This document shows positions 1-6,476 of a stretch of 10,587 nt of DNA, in pieces. The notes beneath the pieces are model-generated. The model was not told the origin of the DNA. It did no database searches and was given only the letters and a program-made list of their open reading frames with translations. Positions within the stretch are counted from its first letter, which is position 1; every line of letters begins with the position of its first letter. Location: the NCBI GenBank assembly GCA_900767685.1, contig CAAGAB010000073.1, forward strand, positions 1 through 10,587. The letters run 5' to 3'. The DNA is from an uncultured Coprococcus sp. GTDB lineage: Bacteria > Bacillota_A > Clostridia > Lachnospirales > Lachnospiraceae. A program made the position numbers and the translations under genes.

Positions 1-549
1 CGCAAGCGCCTCCTCTATGGTGGCTGGGATGAGATCAAGTCTGCTTATGAGTGAATTGGGTTTCTTCACACAGTTATCCTGTTCAAATGGAACAAAATAA
101 ATATTTTTCATGTTCATGAGCTGACCGATATTCTTGAAGTTCATACCCATGGCATCATTTGTCGAAATTGATATGATGAGCGGCTTGTTGTTCCTCAGAT
201 GTGCCTTCGCAGCCATGAGAACCGCTGTGTCAGTTATTCCATTTGTCAGCTTGGCGATGGTGTTGCCGGTACAAGGTGCTATGACCAGAGCATCAAGATA
301 GGCCTTGGGACCTATAGGCTCAGCCTCCTGTATAGTGTAAATACCCTTTCGCCCTGCTATCGTCTCAACGTCATTTACGAATTTGTCAGCTTTTCCAAAT
401 CTTGTGTCGTACTCTGCGGAGTGAGGCGAGAATATCGGATACACATTTATTCCCATCTCAACCATTTTCTTTATTTCTATTTTAATCTTATCAAAGGTAC
501 AAAATGAACCGGTTATAGCCAAACCAACATTGCACTTTGATAAATCCAT
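1..549 (-). CDS. dpaB: Dipicolinate synthase subunit B (3' end beyond window)
   Basis: Flavoprotein-fold subunit of dipicolinate synthase (SpoVFB), which with DpaA converts the dihydrodipicolinate-pathway intermediate to dipicolinic acid in the mother cell. The frame opens with ATG at 549 and stays open for 183 codons to the left edge, so the C-terminus is missing. The Bacillus protein has about 200 residues, so perhaps 15-20 are lost. Seen: an N-terminal nucleotide/flavin-type start (GLAITGSFCTFDKI), the segment PCTGNTIAKLTNGITDT, then VLMAAKAHLRNNKPL, STNDAMGMN and KNIYFVPFEQDN followed by KKPNS. All of these align from memory with Bacillus SpoVFB. The ribosome binding site AGGAGA overlaps the dpaA stop codon, and only 13 bases separate the genes, so they are co-transcribed and probably translationally coupled. 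Identity is confident; the only uncertainty is the missing end. Confidence 0.95.
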   Translation of the reverse strand, partial: MDLSKCNVGLAITGSFCTFDKIKIEIKKMVEMGINVYPIFSPHSAEYDTRFGKADKFVNDVETIAGRKGIYTIQEAEPIGPKAYLDALVIAPCTGNTIAKLTNGITDTAVLMAAKAHLRNNKPLIISISTNDAMGMNFKNIGQLMNMKNIYFVPFEQDNCVKKPNSLISRLDLIPATIEEALA

Positions 550-562
550 GTTTTATTATCTC

Positions 563-1483
563 CTATTTATTAAAATCCGATACCGCCCTTATGGCAGCAT
601 CTGCAAGAATTATTCCTGATGACTTTGGCGAGAGTTTTCCGGGAATTCCCAAACTGTGTCTGTAAGGTATTTCGTGCTCCTTACAATATTCAAAATCCAC
701 TCCGCCTGGCATTGATGCAATGTCTATTACCACTGCCCCTCTGCAAAGCTGTGATAATATGTCATCGCACACAACCCTTGCAGGCACTGTGTTAAAGCAG
801 AAATCCACCTCTGCAAGAACGTGACTGTATATCGGTATGTCCTCAAATGACATTACCTTATATCCACACAGCGCCGCATCATTTCTCTGCTTTGGTCGTC
901 TTGCCATGATGATGACATCAGCTCCCCACGCAGCAAGTCTCTTTGCCAGCGGCTTCGCGCATTTGCCAAATCCCGTCACAAGACAGAGGCTGCCATAAAT
1001 ATTCACATCGGACAGCGATTCAGCGTCACATATAGCTCCCTCCGCTGTGACGATGGCATTCTTTTCAGCCACCTCATCATCAGCGAGACAATCAAATACA
1101 TAAGGACCTGAGTCATTTTCATCTGGCATATATTTGTCGATACCTCCGCCAAACACCATGTCAAATTCACCGCTGCACTCAAGAACACTGCTGACCGTTA
1201 GAAGGGTTCTTCCATTTATGAATTCGCCATCCCTCGTTACAGGAACCGGAAGCACTATCGCCTTAAGTCCTGTTCCAGATGGTGATGCGCATTCTCCTTC
1301 TATAAGTCTTCTAAATCCTACTCCGGATGCCCCGGATATGATGGTGACTGGCGAATGTCTGAGCAGATCGGCATCATATGGATCAAAATGAAACACATTG
1401 TAACCTTTTTCAACCAGTTTCAGTGACATATAACAGCTTCTTCTGTCACCGCCAACCACATAGTATACACAATCCATATCCAT
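563..1483 (-). CDS. dpaA: Dipicolinate synthase subunit A
   Basis: NAD(P)-binding subunit of dipicolinate synthase (SpoVFA). It acts late in sporulation in the mother cell to make the DPA that is imported into the forespore with calcium. At 306 residues it is close to the ~297 of the Bacillus protein. Seen: an N-terminal domain (about 1-150) starting YYVVGGDRRSCYMSLKL; a Rossmann segment at about 163-200 with the dinucleotide-binding stretch LVTGFGKCAKPLAKRLAAWG; then NTVPA (231-235), DIASMPGGVDF (254-264) and LGIPGKLSPKSSG (278-290), all typical of this family. The ATG at 1483 is preceded by a modest AAGGGCGG ribosome binding site about 11 bases upstream; an ATG two codons further in is an alternative. 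It is the first gene of dpaAB, driven by the sigma-K-type promoter just upstream. Nothing visible suggests loss of function. Confidence 0.95.
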   Translation of the reverse strand: MDMDCVYYVVGGDRRSCYMSLKLVEKGYNVFHFDPYDADLLRHSPVTIISGASGVGFRRLIEGECASPSGTGLKAIVLPVPVTRDGEFINGRTLLTVSSVLECSGEFDMVFGGGIDKYMPDENDSGPYVFDCLADDEVAEKNAIVTAEGAICDAESLSDVNIYGSLCLVTGFGKCAKPLAKRLAAWGADVIIMARRPKQRNDAALCGYKVMSFEDIPIYSHVLAEVDFCFNTVPARVVCDDILSQLCRGAVVIDIASMPGGVDFEYCKEHEIPYRHSLGIPGKLSPKSSGIILADAAIRAVSDFNK

Positions 1484-1517
1484 ACTCTAGTGCACCGCCC
1501 TTATATCATTGATAATT

Positions 1518-1544
1518 TAATATATGCCTGATAAGACCAAATGT
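1518..1544 (-). promoter_or_regulatory. Candidate sigma-K promoter of dpaAB
   Basis: On the minus strand there is an AC (1544-1543), exactly 16 bases, then CATATATTA (1526-1518). This matches the known sigma-K consensus AC-N16/17-CATANNNTA at every fixed position. The -10 lies about 34 bases upstream of the dpaA ATG, leaving a short leader. dpaAB is a sigma-K target in Bacillus, which supports the reading. The -35 element overlaps the stop codon of the upstream carboxypeptidase gene. A sigma-E reading of the same -10 (CATATATT against CATACANT) is a weaker alternative. Confidence 0.65.
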
Positions 1545-2821
1545 TACATCACCGCACGTCTAAAAACCTTCAATATTTCATTCATAAAACAAACGTCAGA
1601 TTTCTTTTCCGCCGCAGTGACCGGAACAATATCTATAAGCTCCCTGCCTCTGTACACAAGCAGGCTTCCTACAACTTCCCCACTGTACACTGGAGCTTTG
1701 ACTGAATCTGCAACATTGTACACATAACGTATGCCATCATGCATTCCGTCTTTATCCCCGGCTTTCGCTGCGATTCTCGACAGATTACACTTTGTGCAGA
1801 TGTTTCCCGATTTTGCCGATTTGGATGAATAATTTACAGTAACATTCGGAGATTTAGGAGCATTCAGCTCTGTATATTCCGCGTGTTCTCCCGCATATGA
1901 CAACAGAGTTTTTGAATCCTTCCATTTATAAGTCTTGTTGCCTGGCCAGCCACATCCCAGAAGCGACCATATATATGTATGTCCATTCTTATTTGCCGCA
2001 CCCACATAGCAATATCCTGCATCACAGGTAAATCCGGTCTTCCCGGACAGAGCTTCACTTGACATATTGAGAAACGCGTTGTGATTTACACATGAAAAAG
2101 TCCTGCCGCCACCTTCCTCAGCGAATGTATGTGATGGCGACTGGGTGATCTTCAGGAACATATCTTTTTCGGGCGATACAAGAATGCAATATCTCATTAT
2201 CCGCGCCAGATCATCCGCCGATGTCCCATGCACCCCAGAATCATCCTGTGCGTCAAGTCCATTTGGAGTTATAAAGTATGTAGAATGGCAGCCAATTTCT
2301 CTTGCCTTCCGGTTCATCATATCTGCAAACACTTCCACAGAGCCTCCTATATGCTCAGCGATTATCACAGCGGCATCATTGTAGCTCTCAAGCATCATGG
2401 CGTATAACATATCCTCCAGTGTATAACTTTCCCCCTCCCGGGCTCCTAGTCTTACTTCCGGCTGCTTTGCAGCATATGATGAAACTGCCACCATATCCCT
2501 CAAATCCCCACATTCCAGAGCAAGTATGCATGTGAGTATTTTTGTTGTGCTTGCATTCGGTCTGTGCTCGTCTGCATTCTTTTCGTATAGGGTATCTCCG
2601 GTCTCACCATCTATAAGAACTGCATTTTTAGCATATAACTGCAGATTTCCATCTGTCACGGAAACTTCTGCAATTTCAGTCCCATTCATAGTTTTATTAT
2701 CAACGCAACTTGTCGATGCTGTTGTATCCTGCTGCATCCCGCATATGGCCACTCCGAGTATCACAGCCATGATCACTATACATGTCATGATATTTATTTT
2801 TCCACCTGTCAGCCTATACAT
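1544..2821 (-). CDS. D-alanyl-D-alanine carboxypeptidase (PBP, DacF/DacA type)
   Basis: Low-molecular-mass penicillin-binding protein of peptidase family S11 (425 residues). It removes the terminal D-Ala from peptidoglycan stem peptides outside the membrane, limiting cross-linking. All three active-site motifs are present in order: STTK at 91-94 (nucleophile S91, K94), SYN at 146-148 and KTG at 261-263. Residues about 10-29 form a hydrophobic signal/anchor segment. After the catalytic domain comes a beta-rich C-terminal domain (about 370-405) of the PBP5_C kind. The last ~14 residues (NEILKVFRRAVM) are basic and hydrophobic, like the amphipathic membrane-anchoring helix of this family. The ATG at 2821 follows AAAGGA with 5 bases of spacing. 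Its position between scpAB and dpaAB and its DacF-like layout suggest a sporulation or cortex role, but a vegetative DacA-like role cannot be excluded. I see no convincing promoter in the 95 bases upstream. Confidence 0.92.
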   Translation of the reverse strand: MYRLTGGKINIMTCIVIMAVILGVAICGMQQDTTASTSCVDNKTMNGTEIAEVSVTDGNLQLYAKNAVLIDGETGDTLYEKNADEHRPNASTTKILTCILALECGDLRDMVAVSSYAAKQPEVRLGAREGESYTLEDMLYAMMLESYNDAAVIIAEHIGGSVEVFADMMNRKAREIGCHSTYFITPNGLDAQDDSGVHGTSADDLARIMRYCILVSPEKDMFLKITQSPSHTFAEEGGGRTFSCVNHNAFLNMSSEALSGKTGFTCDAGYCYVGAANKNGHTYIWSLLGCGWPGNKTYKWKDSKTLLSYAGEHAEYTELNAPKSPNVTVNYSSKSAKSGNICTKCNLSRIAAKAGDKDGMHDGIRYVYNVADSVKAPVYSGEVVGSLLVYRGRELIDIVPVTAAEKKSDVCFMNEILKVFRRAVM

Positions 2822-2916
2822 ATTTTTCCTTTTTACTTGGTCTTGATATTATATTATTACGACCGTGTAAAAATAACCGTCTGATGTTACATTTTTTACA
2901 TATAGAAGCATAAATG

Positions 2917-2976
2917 CATAAAAATCCATGTACGGCTCTGTGATATATTGTCACCAGCTCACCGTGCATGGATTTT
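2917..2976 (-). terminator. Rho-independent terminator after scpB
   Basis: The arms at 2976-2962 and 2935-2921 pair over 15 positions with one mismatch on the minus strand (AAAATCCATGCACGG against CCGTACATGGATTTT). They enclose a smaller inner stem (GTGA/TCAC plus GCT/AGC). A T-run at 2924-2920 follows. It lies 53 bases past the scpB stop and ends the scpAB transcript before the carboxypeptidase gene. The rest of the 207-base gap (2822-3028) is AT-rich with no gene; I see only the ribosome binding site of the carboxypeptidase there. Confidence 0.8.
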
Positions 2977-3028
2977 CTTATATTTATTAATACAATTTAT
3001 ATTTTATTTTGGTGCCCGAATATGTACA

Positions 3029-3841
3029 TCAATCCTCAGACGTTGTGTCAACGCTGAGTGTAAAGTCCGCTTCCTCTAAGGCTTCCTTCTTGAAGTCCTC
3101 GATCTTATCCGGACTTATGACTGGAAGATCGCTTGTTGAAGATACACCAAAGCACCTGAGGAACTCCTCAGTTGTTCCAAACATGATCGGACGTCCCGGC
3201 GCATCAAGTCTTCCGACTTCCTGAACAAGATTGTATTCTATAAGCTTGTTGATGGCGTGCACGCAGGACACACCTCTTATCGCCTCGATCTCAGGTCTTG
3301 TGATCGGCTGCTTGTAGGCTATGATAGACAACGTCTCAAGCACAACATCTGTGAGTGAAAGCTTCTTCGGCGTGTTAACTATCTTGGCAAGTACACCATA
3401 GAACTCATTGCGTGTACAAAGCTGAAGAGATCCGTCTAGATCTATGATCTTGATTCCTCTGTCGCTGTTATTGTAATTAAACACAACAGTTTCAAGTTGC
3501 TTTACAAGCTTTTTCTTCTCCATTTCAAGAGCCGCGGCAAGTCTGTCCATAGAAACTGACTCTCCCAACGAAAAAAGAATCGCCTCAAGGGCTGATGTGA
3601 GATAATCGTCACTGTATTCTTTGTATTGCGGTTCATCAGATTCAATATCAACATCTTCACCTGATATATCAGGTGAATTATGCTCTACAGCATCAACACC
3701 GTCATTTTTATCACCAACTGTTTCTTCGGCTGTCAAATCTTCAGTTGGCATATCTTCAGTTGTCATGTCTTCAGCTGTCATGTCTTCAGTTGCTTTATCT
3801 TCACTCTGTATATTATTATTCTGCAAATCTTCGCTATTCAT
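3029..3841 (-). CDS. scpB: Segregation and condensation protein B with acidic N-terminal extension
   Basis: ScpB, a dimeric winged-helix protein that binds the kleisin ScpA and completes the SMC-ScpAB condensin needed for chromosome compaction and segregation. The conserved core starts near residue 79 (DYLTSALEAILFSLGE). It includes ETLSIIAYKQPITRPEIEAI and the C-terminal GRPIMFGTTEEFLRCFGV. Before the core lies an unusual, very acidic ~78-residue extension with [T/A]-E-D-x-x pentapeptide repeats. This makes the protein 270 residues, against roughly 200 in the Bacillus family member. I chose ATG 3841 because GAGG sits 5 bases upstream (3850-3847). A longer in-frame start (TTG 3871) would overlap scpA and has no ribosome binding site. 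The gap to the scpA stop is 16 bases, so translation is probably coupled. A further acidic tail ends the protein. Confidence 0.95.
   Translation of the reverse strand: MNSEDLQNNNIQSEDKATEDMTAEDMTTEDMPTEDLTAEETVGDKNDGVDAVEHNSPDISGEDVDIESDEPQYKEYSDDYLTSALEAILFSLGESVSMDRLAAALEMEKKKLVKQLETVVFNYNNSDRGIKIIDLDGSLQLCTRNEFYGVLAKIVNTPKKLSLTDVVLETLSIIAYKQPITRPEIEAIRGVSCVHAINKLIEYNLVQEVGRLDAPGRPIMFGTTEEFLRCFGVSSTSDLPVISPDKIEDFKKEALEEADFTLSVDTTSED
3729..3803 (-). repeat. Five tandem 15-bp repeats inside scpB
   Basis: On the plus strand five consecutive 15-base units of the form GYTGnCATnTCTTCA occupy 3729-3743, 3744-3758, 3759-3773, 3774-3788 and 3789-3803. The third and fourth differ at only one base. 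On the coding strand each unit encodes a pentapeptide of the type T/A-E-D-M/L/K-T/P/A. Because the unit is a multiple of three, slippage would change linker length without a frameshift. Confidence 0.85.
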
Positions 3842-3846
3842 CGCTA

Positions 3847-3850
3847 CCTC
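3847..3850 (-). promoter_or_regulatory. Ribosome binding site that sets the scpB start
   Basis: GAGG, 5 bases before ATG 3841 and inside the 16-base scpA-scpB gap. It decides against the longer TTG start at 3871. Confidence 0.7.
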
Positions 3851-3857
3851 ATCCCAA

Positions 3858-4616
3858 CTATATTGTATCAAGAGAATCTATGACTATCTCCCCAAATATC
3901 TCTTCCTGCTTTATTGTTATAGCTCCTATCTTCATAAGCTCCAGAATCGCAAGGAAAGTAACTATAACATTCATCTTAGATGCCTGCATCTCAAGCAGAG
4001 TCCTGAAATTTATCCCTTCAAGACCTCTTACCTGTTCTCTGACCTCAGCCATCTTCTCCTCAAGGGATATCTCCTCCCTCTCAATCTCTTTAAACTTGCT
4101 TCGTATTGGATCGACTTTGTCAACCTGCTTACGCATAACAGACTTAAATATCTCATTCAATTTCTGCAGATCTATATCTGCCTTTGAAATAAGTTCAAAC
4201 GGATCAACCTCCTGCTTGACGTTCTTAACCTCTGCAGGAATTGTCGCTTTCTTGAAAAAAGACTTATTTCCCTCAAGCTCCAGATCTTTAAGTTCACTCG
4301 CCGCATACTTGTACATCTTGTACTCAAGCAGTCTTCTTACAAGCTCCTCTCGTGGATCTTCCTCGTCGTCCTCTACATCCTCATCCTTAGGCAAAAGCAT
4401 CTTAGACTTTATCTTAATGAGAGTCGCTGCCATAACAAGGAACTCACTCATAACATCAAGATCCTCTTCCTCCATATTGTTCACATATTCCAGATACTGT
4501 TCCGTGATAGTAACAATAGGTATGTCGTATATATTAACTTTATTCTTTTCTATCAAATGCAGCAGAAGATCCAACGGACCCTCAAATACATTCAGCTTTA
4601 CATCTATCGCTGACAT
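3858..4616 (-). CDS. scpA: Segregation and condensation protein A (kleisin)
   Basis: ScpA, the bacterial kleisin that bridges the SMC heads and binds the ScpB dimer. With the start at ATG 4616 it has 252 residues, almost exactly the Bacillus length (251). Seen: the family signature VKLNVFEGPLDLLLHLIEKN at 6-25, followed by IYDIPIVTITEQYLEYV; the helix EFLVMAATLIKIKSKMLLP at about 58-76; an acidic linker rich in Asp/Glu; a charged helical middle; and the C-terminal winged helix VIVTFLAILELMKIGAITI. The start is fixed by AGAGGA with 7 bases of spacing. A longer in-frame ATG at 4682 has no ribosome binding site, and its extra 22 codons coincide with a terminator-like hairpin. scpB follows after 16 bases, so the two form an operon. 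Confidence 0.95.
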   Translation of the reverse strand: MSAIDVKLNVFEGPLDLLLHLIEKNKVNIYDIPIVTITEQYLEYVNNMEEEDLDVMSEFLVMAATLIKIKSKMLLPKDEDVEDDEEDPREELVRRLLEYKMYKYAASELKDLELEGNKSFFKKATIPAEVKNVKQEVDPFELISKADIDLQKLNEIFKSVMRKQVDKVDPIRSKFKEIEREEISLEEKMAEVREQVRGLEGINFRTLLEMQASKMNVIVTFLAILELMKIGAITIKQEEIFGEIVIDSLDTI

Positions 4617-4623
4617 ATGCACG

Positions 4624-4629
4624 TCCTCT
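4624..4629 (-). promoter_or_regulatory. Ribosome binding site that sets the scpA start
   Basis: AGAGGA on the minus strand, 7 bases before ATG 4616. The in-frame ATG at 4682 has no comparable site, so this element decides the start. Confidence 0.8.
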
Positions 4630-4647
4630 TTCAGTTTCCCATAACTA

Positions 4648-4680
4648 AAAATGTCCAAGGCATCCCCGGACACCTTAGAC
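4648..4680 (-). terminator. Terminator-like hairpin between spoIVA and scpA
   Basis: Minus-strand arms 4680-4669 and 4664-4653 pair over 12 contiguous positions (GTCTAAGGTGTC with GATGCCTTGGAC, including three G-U pairs). They enclose a four-base CGGG loop and are followed at once by ATTTTT. This is a well-formed intrinsic terminator 33 bases past the spoIVA stop and 37 bases before the scpA start. Only about 30 bases lie between its T-tract and the scpA ATG, too few for a conventional promoter. It may therefore be partial (an attenuator) rather than a full stop. Confidence 0.75.
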
Positions 4681-4712
4681 ATTTTAACATAGCAGAGTAT
4701 AAATATGCAATC

Positions 4713-6179
4713 TTATATTATTATGCACACCATTCCACCATTTCCATCATTGACAATCTTCTCCATCGTGTTTTGAAGCTTCTGCTGACTCTCCGTGCCT
4801 ATCTTGCTCACCTTATTATTCAGTCCATCATCAACAAGCTGCTCTATCGTTTTGCCAAATATATTTACGCCCCACATATCGTCACCGTCACTGTTGTCTG
4901 ATATATAAGTGATAAGGTCATCTGCCTGCTCCTTGCTTCCCACGAGAGGCATGATTTCCGTGGTTATATTTGCCTTGATCATATTTACTGATGGCGCATT
5001 TGCTGTGATTCTGACACCAAACTTGCCTCCGGTCTTAATAACCTCAGGTGTGCCAAGTTGAATATTATTTTTTTCAGGCATAACGAGCCCATATCCCTTA
5101 GAATTCACCTGTTCAAGCGCCTCCATGACATTTCCACAATACTTTTTGTTGGCTGACATTGACTTGAGTTCAGTTATGAAATCATATTCATTGTTTATCT
5201 CTGTTCCCATCATATCCGACAGCATCTGATAATAATAACTGCTATGTATATCAACACTTATATTTATCTTGCCATCAGCCATATTTATGTTATCACATTT
5301 ATATCTTTTCACATGAGCATTTTCAGGGAATATCATCCCTGCTATGTCCCTAAGGTAGTTTACAACCGAATTGATCTGTACAGCATCACATATTATGCTA
5401 TTTTTCACTTCGTTGTCATCATCCACAACCTCCAACCACTTAGGAATATCAAAATAGATCGCAGTCACCGGAAAGCTCATCAAAAGCTCCCTGAATATGT
5501 ATGTAATGTCTGAATCCCTAAGCTGTTCAACATTAACTGGAATAACGCTTGCCCCATATGTATCACTCATCTCTTCCGCAAGCGCTCTAGCCTGATTTCC
5601 TGATGGTTTATCCGTATTCAAAATAACGACAAATGGTTTTCCAAGACTTTTCAACTCCTCAATGGTCTTCTTCTCAGCTTCTATGTAACTTTCTCTTGGC
5701 AGTTCACCGAAACTGCCATCAGTTGTAACGACTATTCCTACTGTCGAGTGATTGGTTATCACCTTGTTTGTTCCTATCTCTGCTGCTTTTGAGAACGGTA
5801 TGTCATATTCATACCACGGGGTCCTGACCATTCTCTCTTTACCATCCTCAAACTGTCCCTCGGCATCTTTAACAACATACCCCACGCAATCTATCATCTT
5901 AACCTTCATATCAATGTTTTCTCCCACATTGATATGAACAGCATCCTTTGGTATAAACTTGGGTTCTGTCGTCATGATTGTTTTTCCAGCCGCCGACTGT
6001 GGTAATTCATCCAGCGCAAGCTGTCTGTTATTCTCGCCCGAAATATTCGGTATGACCATCTGATTCATAAATCTTTTTATGAAAGTCGATTTTCCTGTTC
6101 TTACCGGTCCAACTACACCGATATATATTTCTCCTTTCGTTCTCGCCTTAATATCCTGATATACCTGATATTCCTCCAT
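4713..6179 (-). CDS. spoIVA: Stage IV sporulation protein A (spore coat morphogenetic ATPase)
   Basis: SpoIVA polymerises on the outer forespore membrane by ATP hydrolysis and forms the platform for coat assembly; it is also needed for the cortex. Its 488 residues match the 492 of the Bacillus protein. Seen: Walker A GPVRTGKST at 24-32 (K30); the conserved block DELPQSAAGKTIMTTEPKF, which contains the two adjacent threonines at 70-71 known as sensor residues; a Walker-B-like DCVGY at 97-101; TPWYEYDIPF, AAEIGT and HSTVGIVVTTDG after it. The C-terminal domain ends in GNGGMVCIII, like the GGLIAIIL end of the Bacillus protein used for polymerisation and membrane targeting. The start is ATG 6179, with AGGAGG 4 bases upstream. 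A GTG at 6194 would add five residues but would place that site inside the gene. Made early in the mother cell in known species, which fits the candidate sigma-E promoter upstream. Confidence 0.97.
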   Translation of the reverse strand: MEEYQVYQDIKARTKGEIYIGVVGPVRTGKSTFIKRFMNQMVIPNISGENNRQLALDELPQSAAGKTIMTTEPKFIPKDAVHINVGENIDMKVKMIDCVGYVVKDAEGQFEDGKERMVRTPWYEYDIPFSKAAEIGTNKVITNHSTVGIVVTTDGSFGELPRESYIEAEKKTIEELKSLGKPFVVILNTDKPSGNQARALAEEMSDTYGASVIPVNVEQLRDSDITYIFRELLMSFPVTAIYFDIPKWLEVVDDDNEVKNSIICDAVQINSVVNYLRDIAGMIFPENAHVKRYKCDNINMADGKINISVDIHSSYYYQMLSDMMGTEINNEYDFITELKSMSANKKYCGNVMEALEQVNSKGYGLVMPEKNNIQLGTPEVIKTGGKFGVRITANAPSVNMIKANITTEIMPLVGSKEQADDLITYISDNSDGDDMWGVNIFGKTIEQLVDDGLNNKVSKIGTESQQKLQNTMEKIVNDGNGGMVCIII

Positions 6180-6183
6180 ACAT

Positions 6184-6189
6184 CCTCCT
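6184..6189 (-). promoter_or_regulatory. Ribosome binding site that sets the spoIVA start
   Basis: A perfect AGGAGG on the minus strand, 4 bases before ATG 6179. It lies within the five extra codons of the longer GTG-initiated frame, so the shorter start is preferred. Confidence 0.8.
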
Positions 6190-6217
6190 GACACGCTATT
6201 TATTTACATAAGTCTGT

Positions 6218-6231
6218 TATTGTAAACAATA
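6218..6231. repeat. Small inverted repeat in the spoIVA leader
   Basis: TATTGT and ACAATA form 6-base arms around a two-base centre, about 40 bases upstream of the spoIVA start and downstream of the candidate promoter. It could be an operator or chance in AT-rich DNA; I recognise no regulator. Confidence 0.35.
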
Positions 6232-6257
6232 TAGATCTGCGGTTGTTTTCTATATAT

Positions 6258-6284
6258 AACTTATGAACATCTCTACTATTTTAT
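6258..6284 (-). promoter_or_regulatory. Candidate sigma-E promoter of spoIVA
   Basis: ATA at 6284-6282, 16 bases, then CATAAGTT at 6265-6258. This has the ATA-N16-CATAnnnT form of sigma-E promoters but lacks the preferred CA after CATA. It would give a leader of roughly 70 bases. spoIVA is a sigma-E gene in Bacillus, which is the main support. The two elements sit in a direct repeat of TGTTCATAA with 20-base spacing, so the match may be partly accidental. Confidence 0.4.
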
Positions 6285-6288
6285 GAAC

Positions 6289-6336
6289 AAAAAAATCCCC
6301 CAGAATACCACCAGATTAGGTGATATTCCCGGGGGA
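6289..6336 (-). terminator. Strong Rho-independent terminator of the surface protein gene
   Basis: On the minus strand TCCCCC (6336-6331) pairs with GGGGGA (6301-6296). The stem continues, after one bulged G, through GGAATA/TATTCT and TCACC/GGTGG, for 17 paired positions around a six-base loop. Seven T residues (6295-6289) follow. It lies 17 bases past the stop codon and insulates spoIVA from readthrough of the adhesin gene. The 159-base gap 6195-6353 holds this, the candidate promoter, the small inverted repeat and the spoIVA ribosome binding site. Confidence 0.93.
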
Positions 6337-6353
6337 AATGTCACAGCTTAATA

Positions 6354-6476
6354 TTATTTGCTGTTTTGATTATCTTTTTTCTTTTTGTACACTACTATGA
6401 CTCCACATCCGCCAAGACTTATAAAGAGAATAACTGCTATAGGCAGAACTGGGACTCTATCACCAGTGTCTGGTTT
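6354..6476 (-). other. Cell-wall sorting signal, KPDTGD variant
   Basis: The protein ends with KPDTGD, a hydrophobic segment (VPVLPIAVILFISLGGCGVIVVY) and the positively charged tail KKKKDNQNSK. That is the standard three-part sortase substrate layout. The motif has Lys where canonical substrates have Leu (LPXTG). Known Clostridia surface proteins often carry xPxTGD forms, so a non-class-A-like sortase elsewhere in the genome is the likely partner. No sortase gene is in this window. Confidence 0.85.

Noticed and set aside
199..507. A plus-strand frame of 102 codons
   Set aside because: It runs antisense to dpaB, whose minus-strand product has clear family motifs across the same bases.
2732..2750. 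A lipobox in the carboxypeptidase (VAIC at residues 24-27)
   Set aside because: Ile just before the Cys is not accepted by signal peptidase II, so an uncleaved anchor or ordinary signal peptide is more likely.
3842..3871. A TTG start for scpB overlapping scpA
   Set aside because: ATG 3841 has GAGG at proper spacing; the TTG has no site.
3621..4644. Long plus-strand frames of up to 323 codons over scpB and scpA
   Set aside because: Composition is Ser/Leu/Cys-rich without any domain. They lie opposite two unmistakable conserved genes, so they are antisense shadows.
4617..4682. A 22-residue N-terminal extension of ScpA from ATG 4682
   Set aside because: It lacks a ribosome binding site, coincides with a terminator-like hairpin, and the shorter protein has the standard family length and a strong site.
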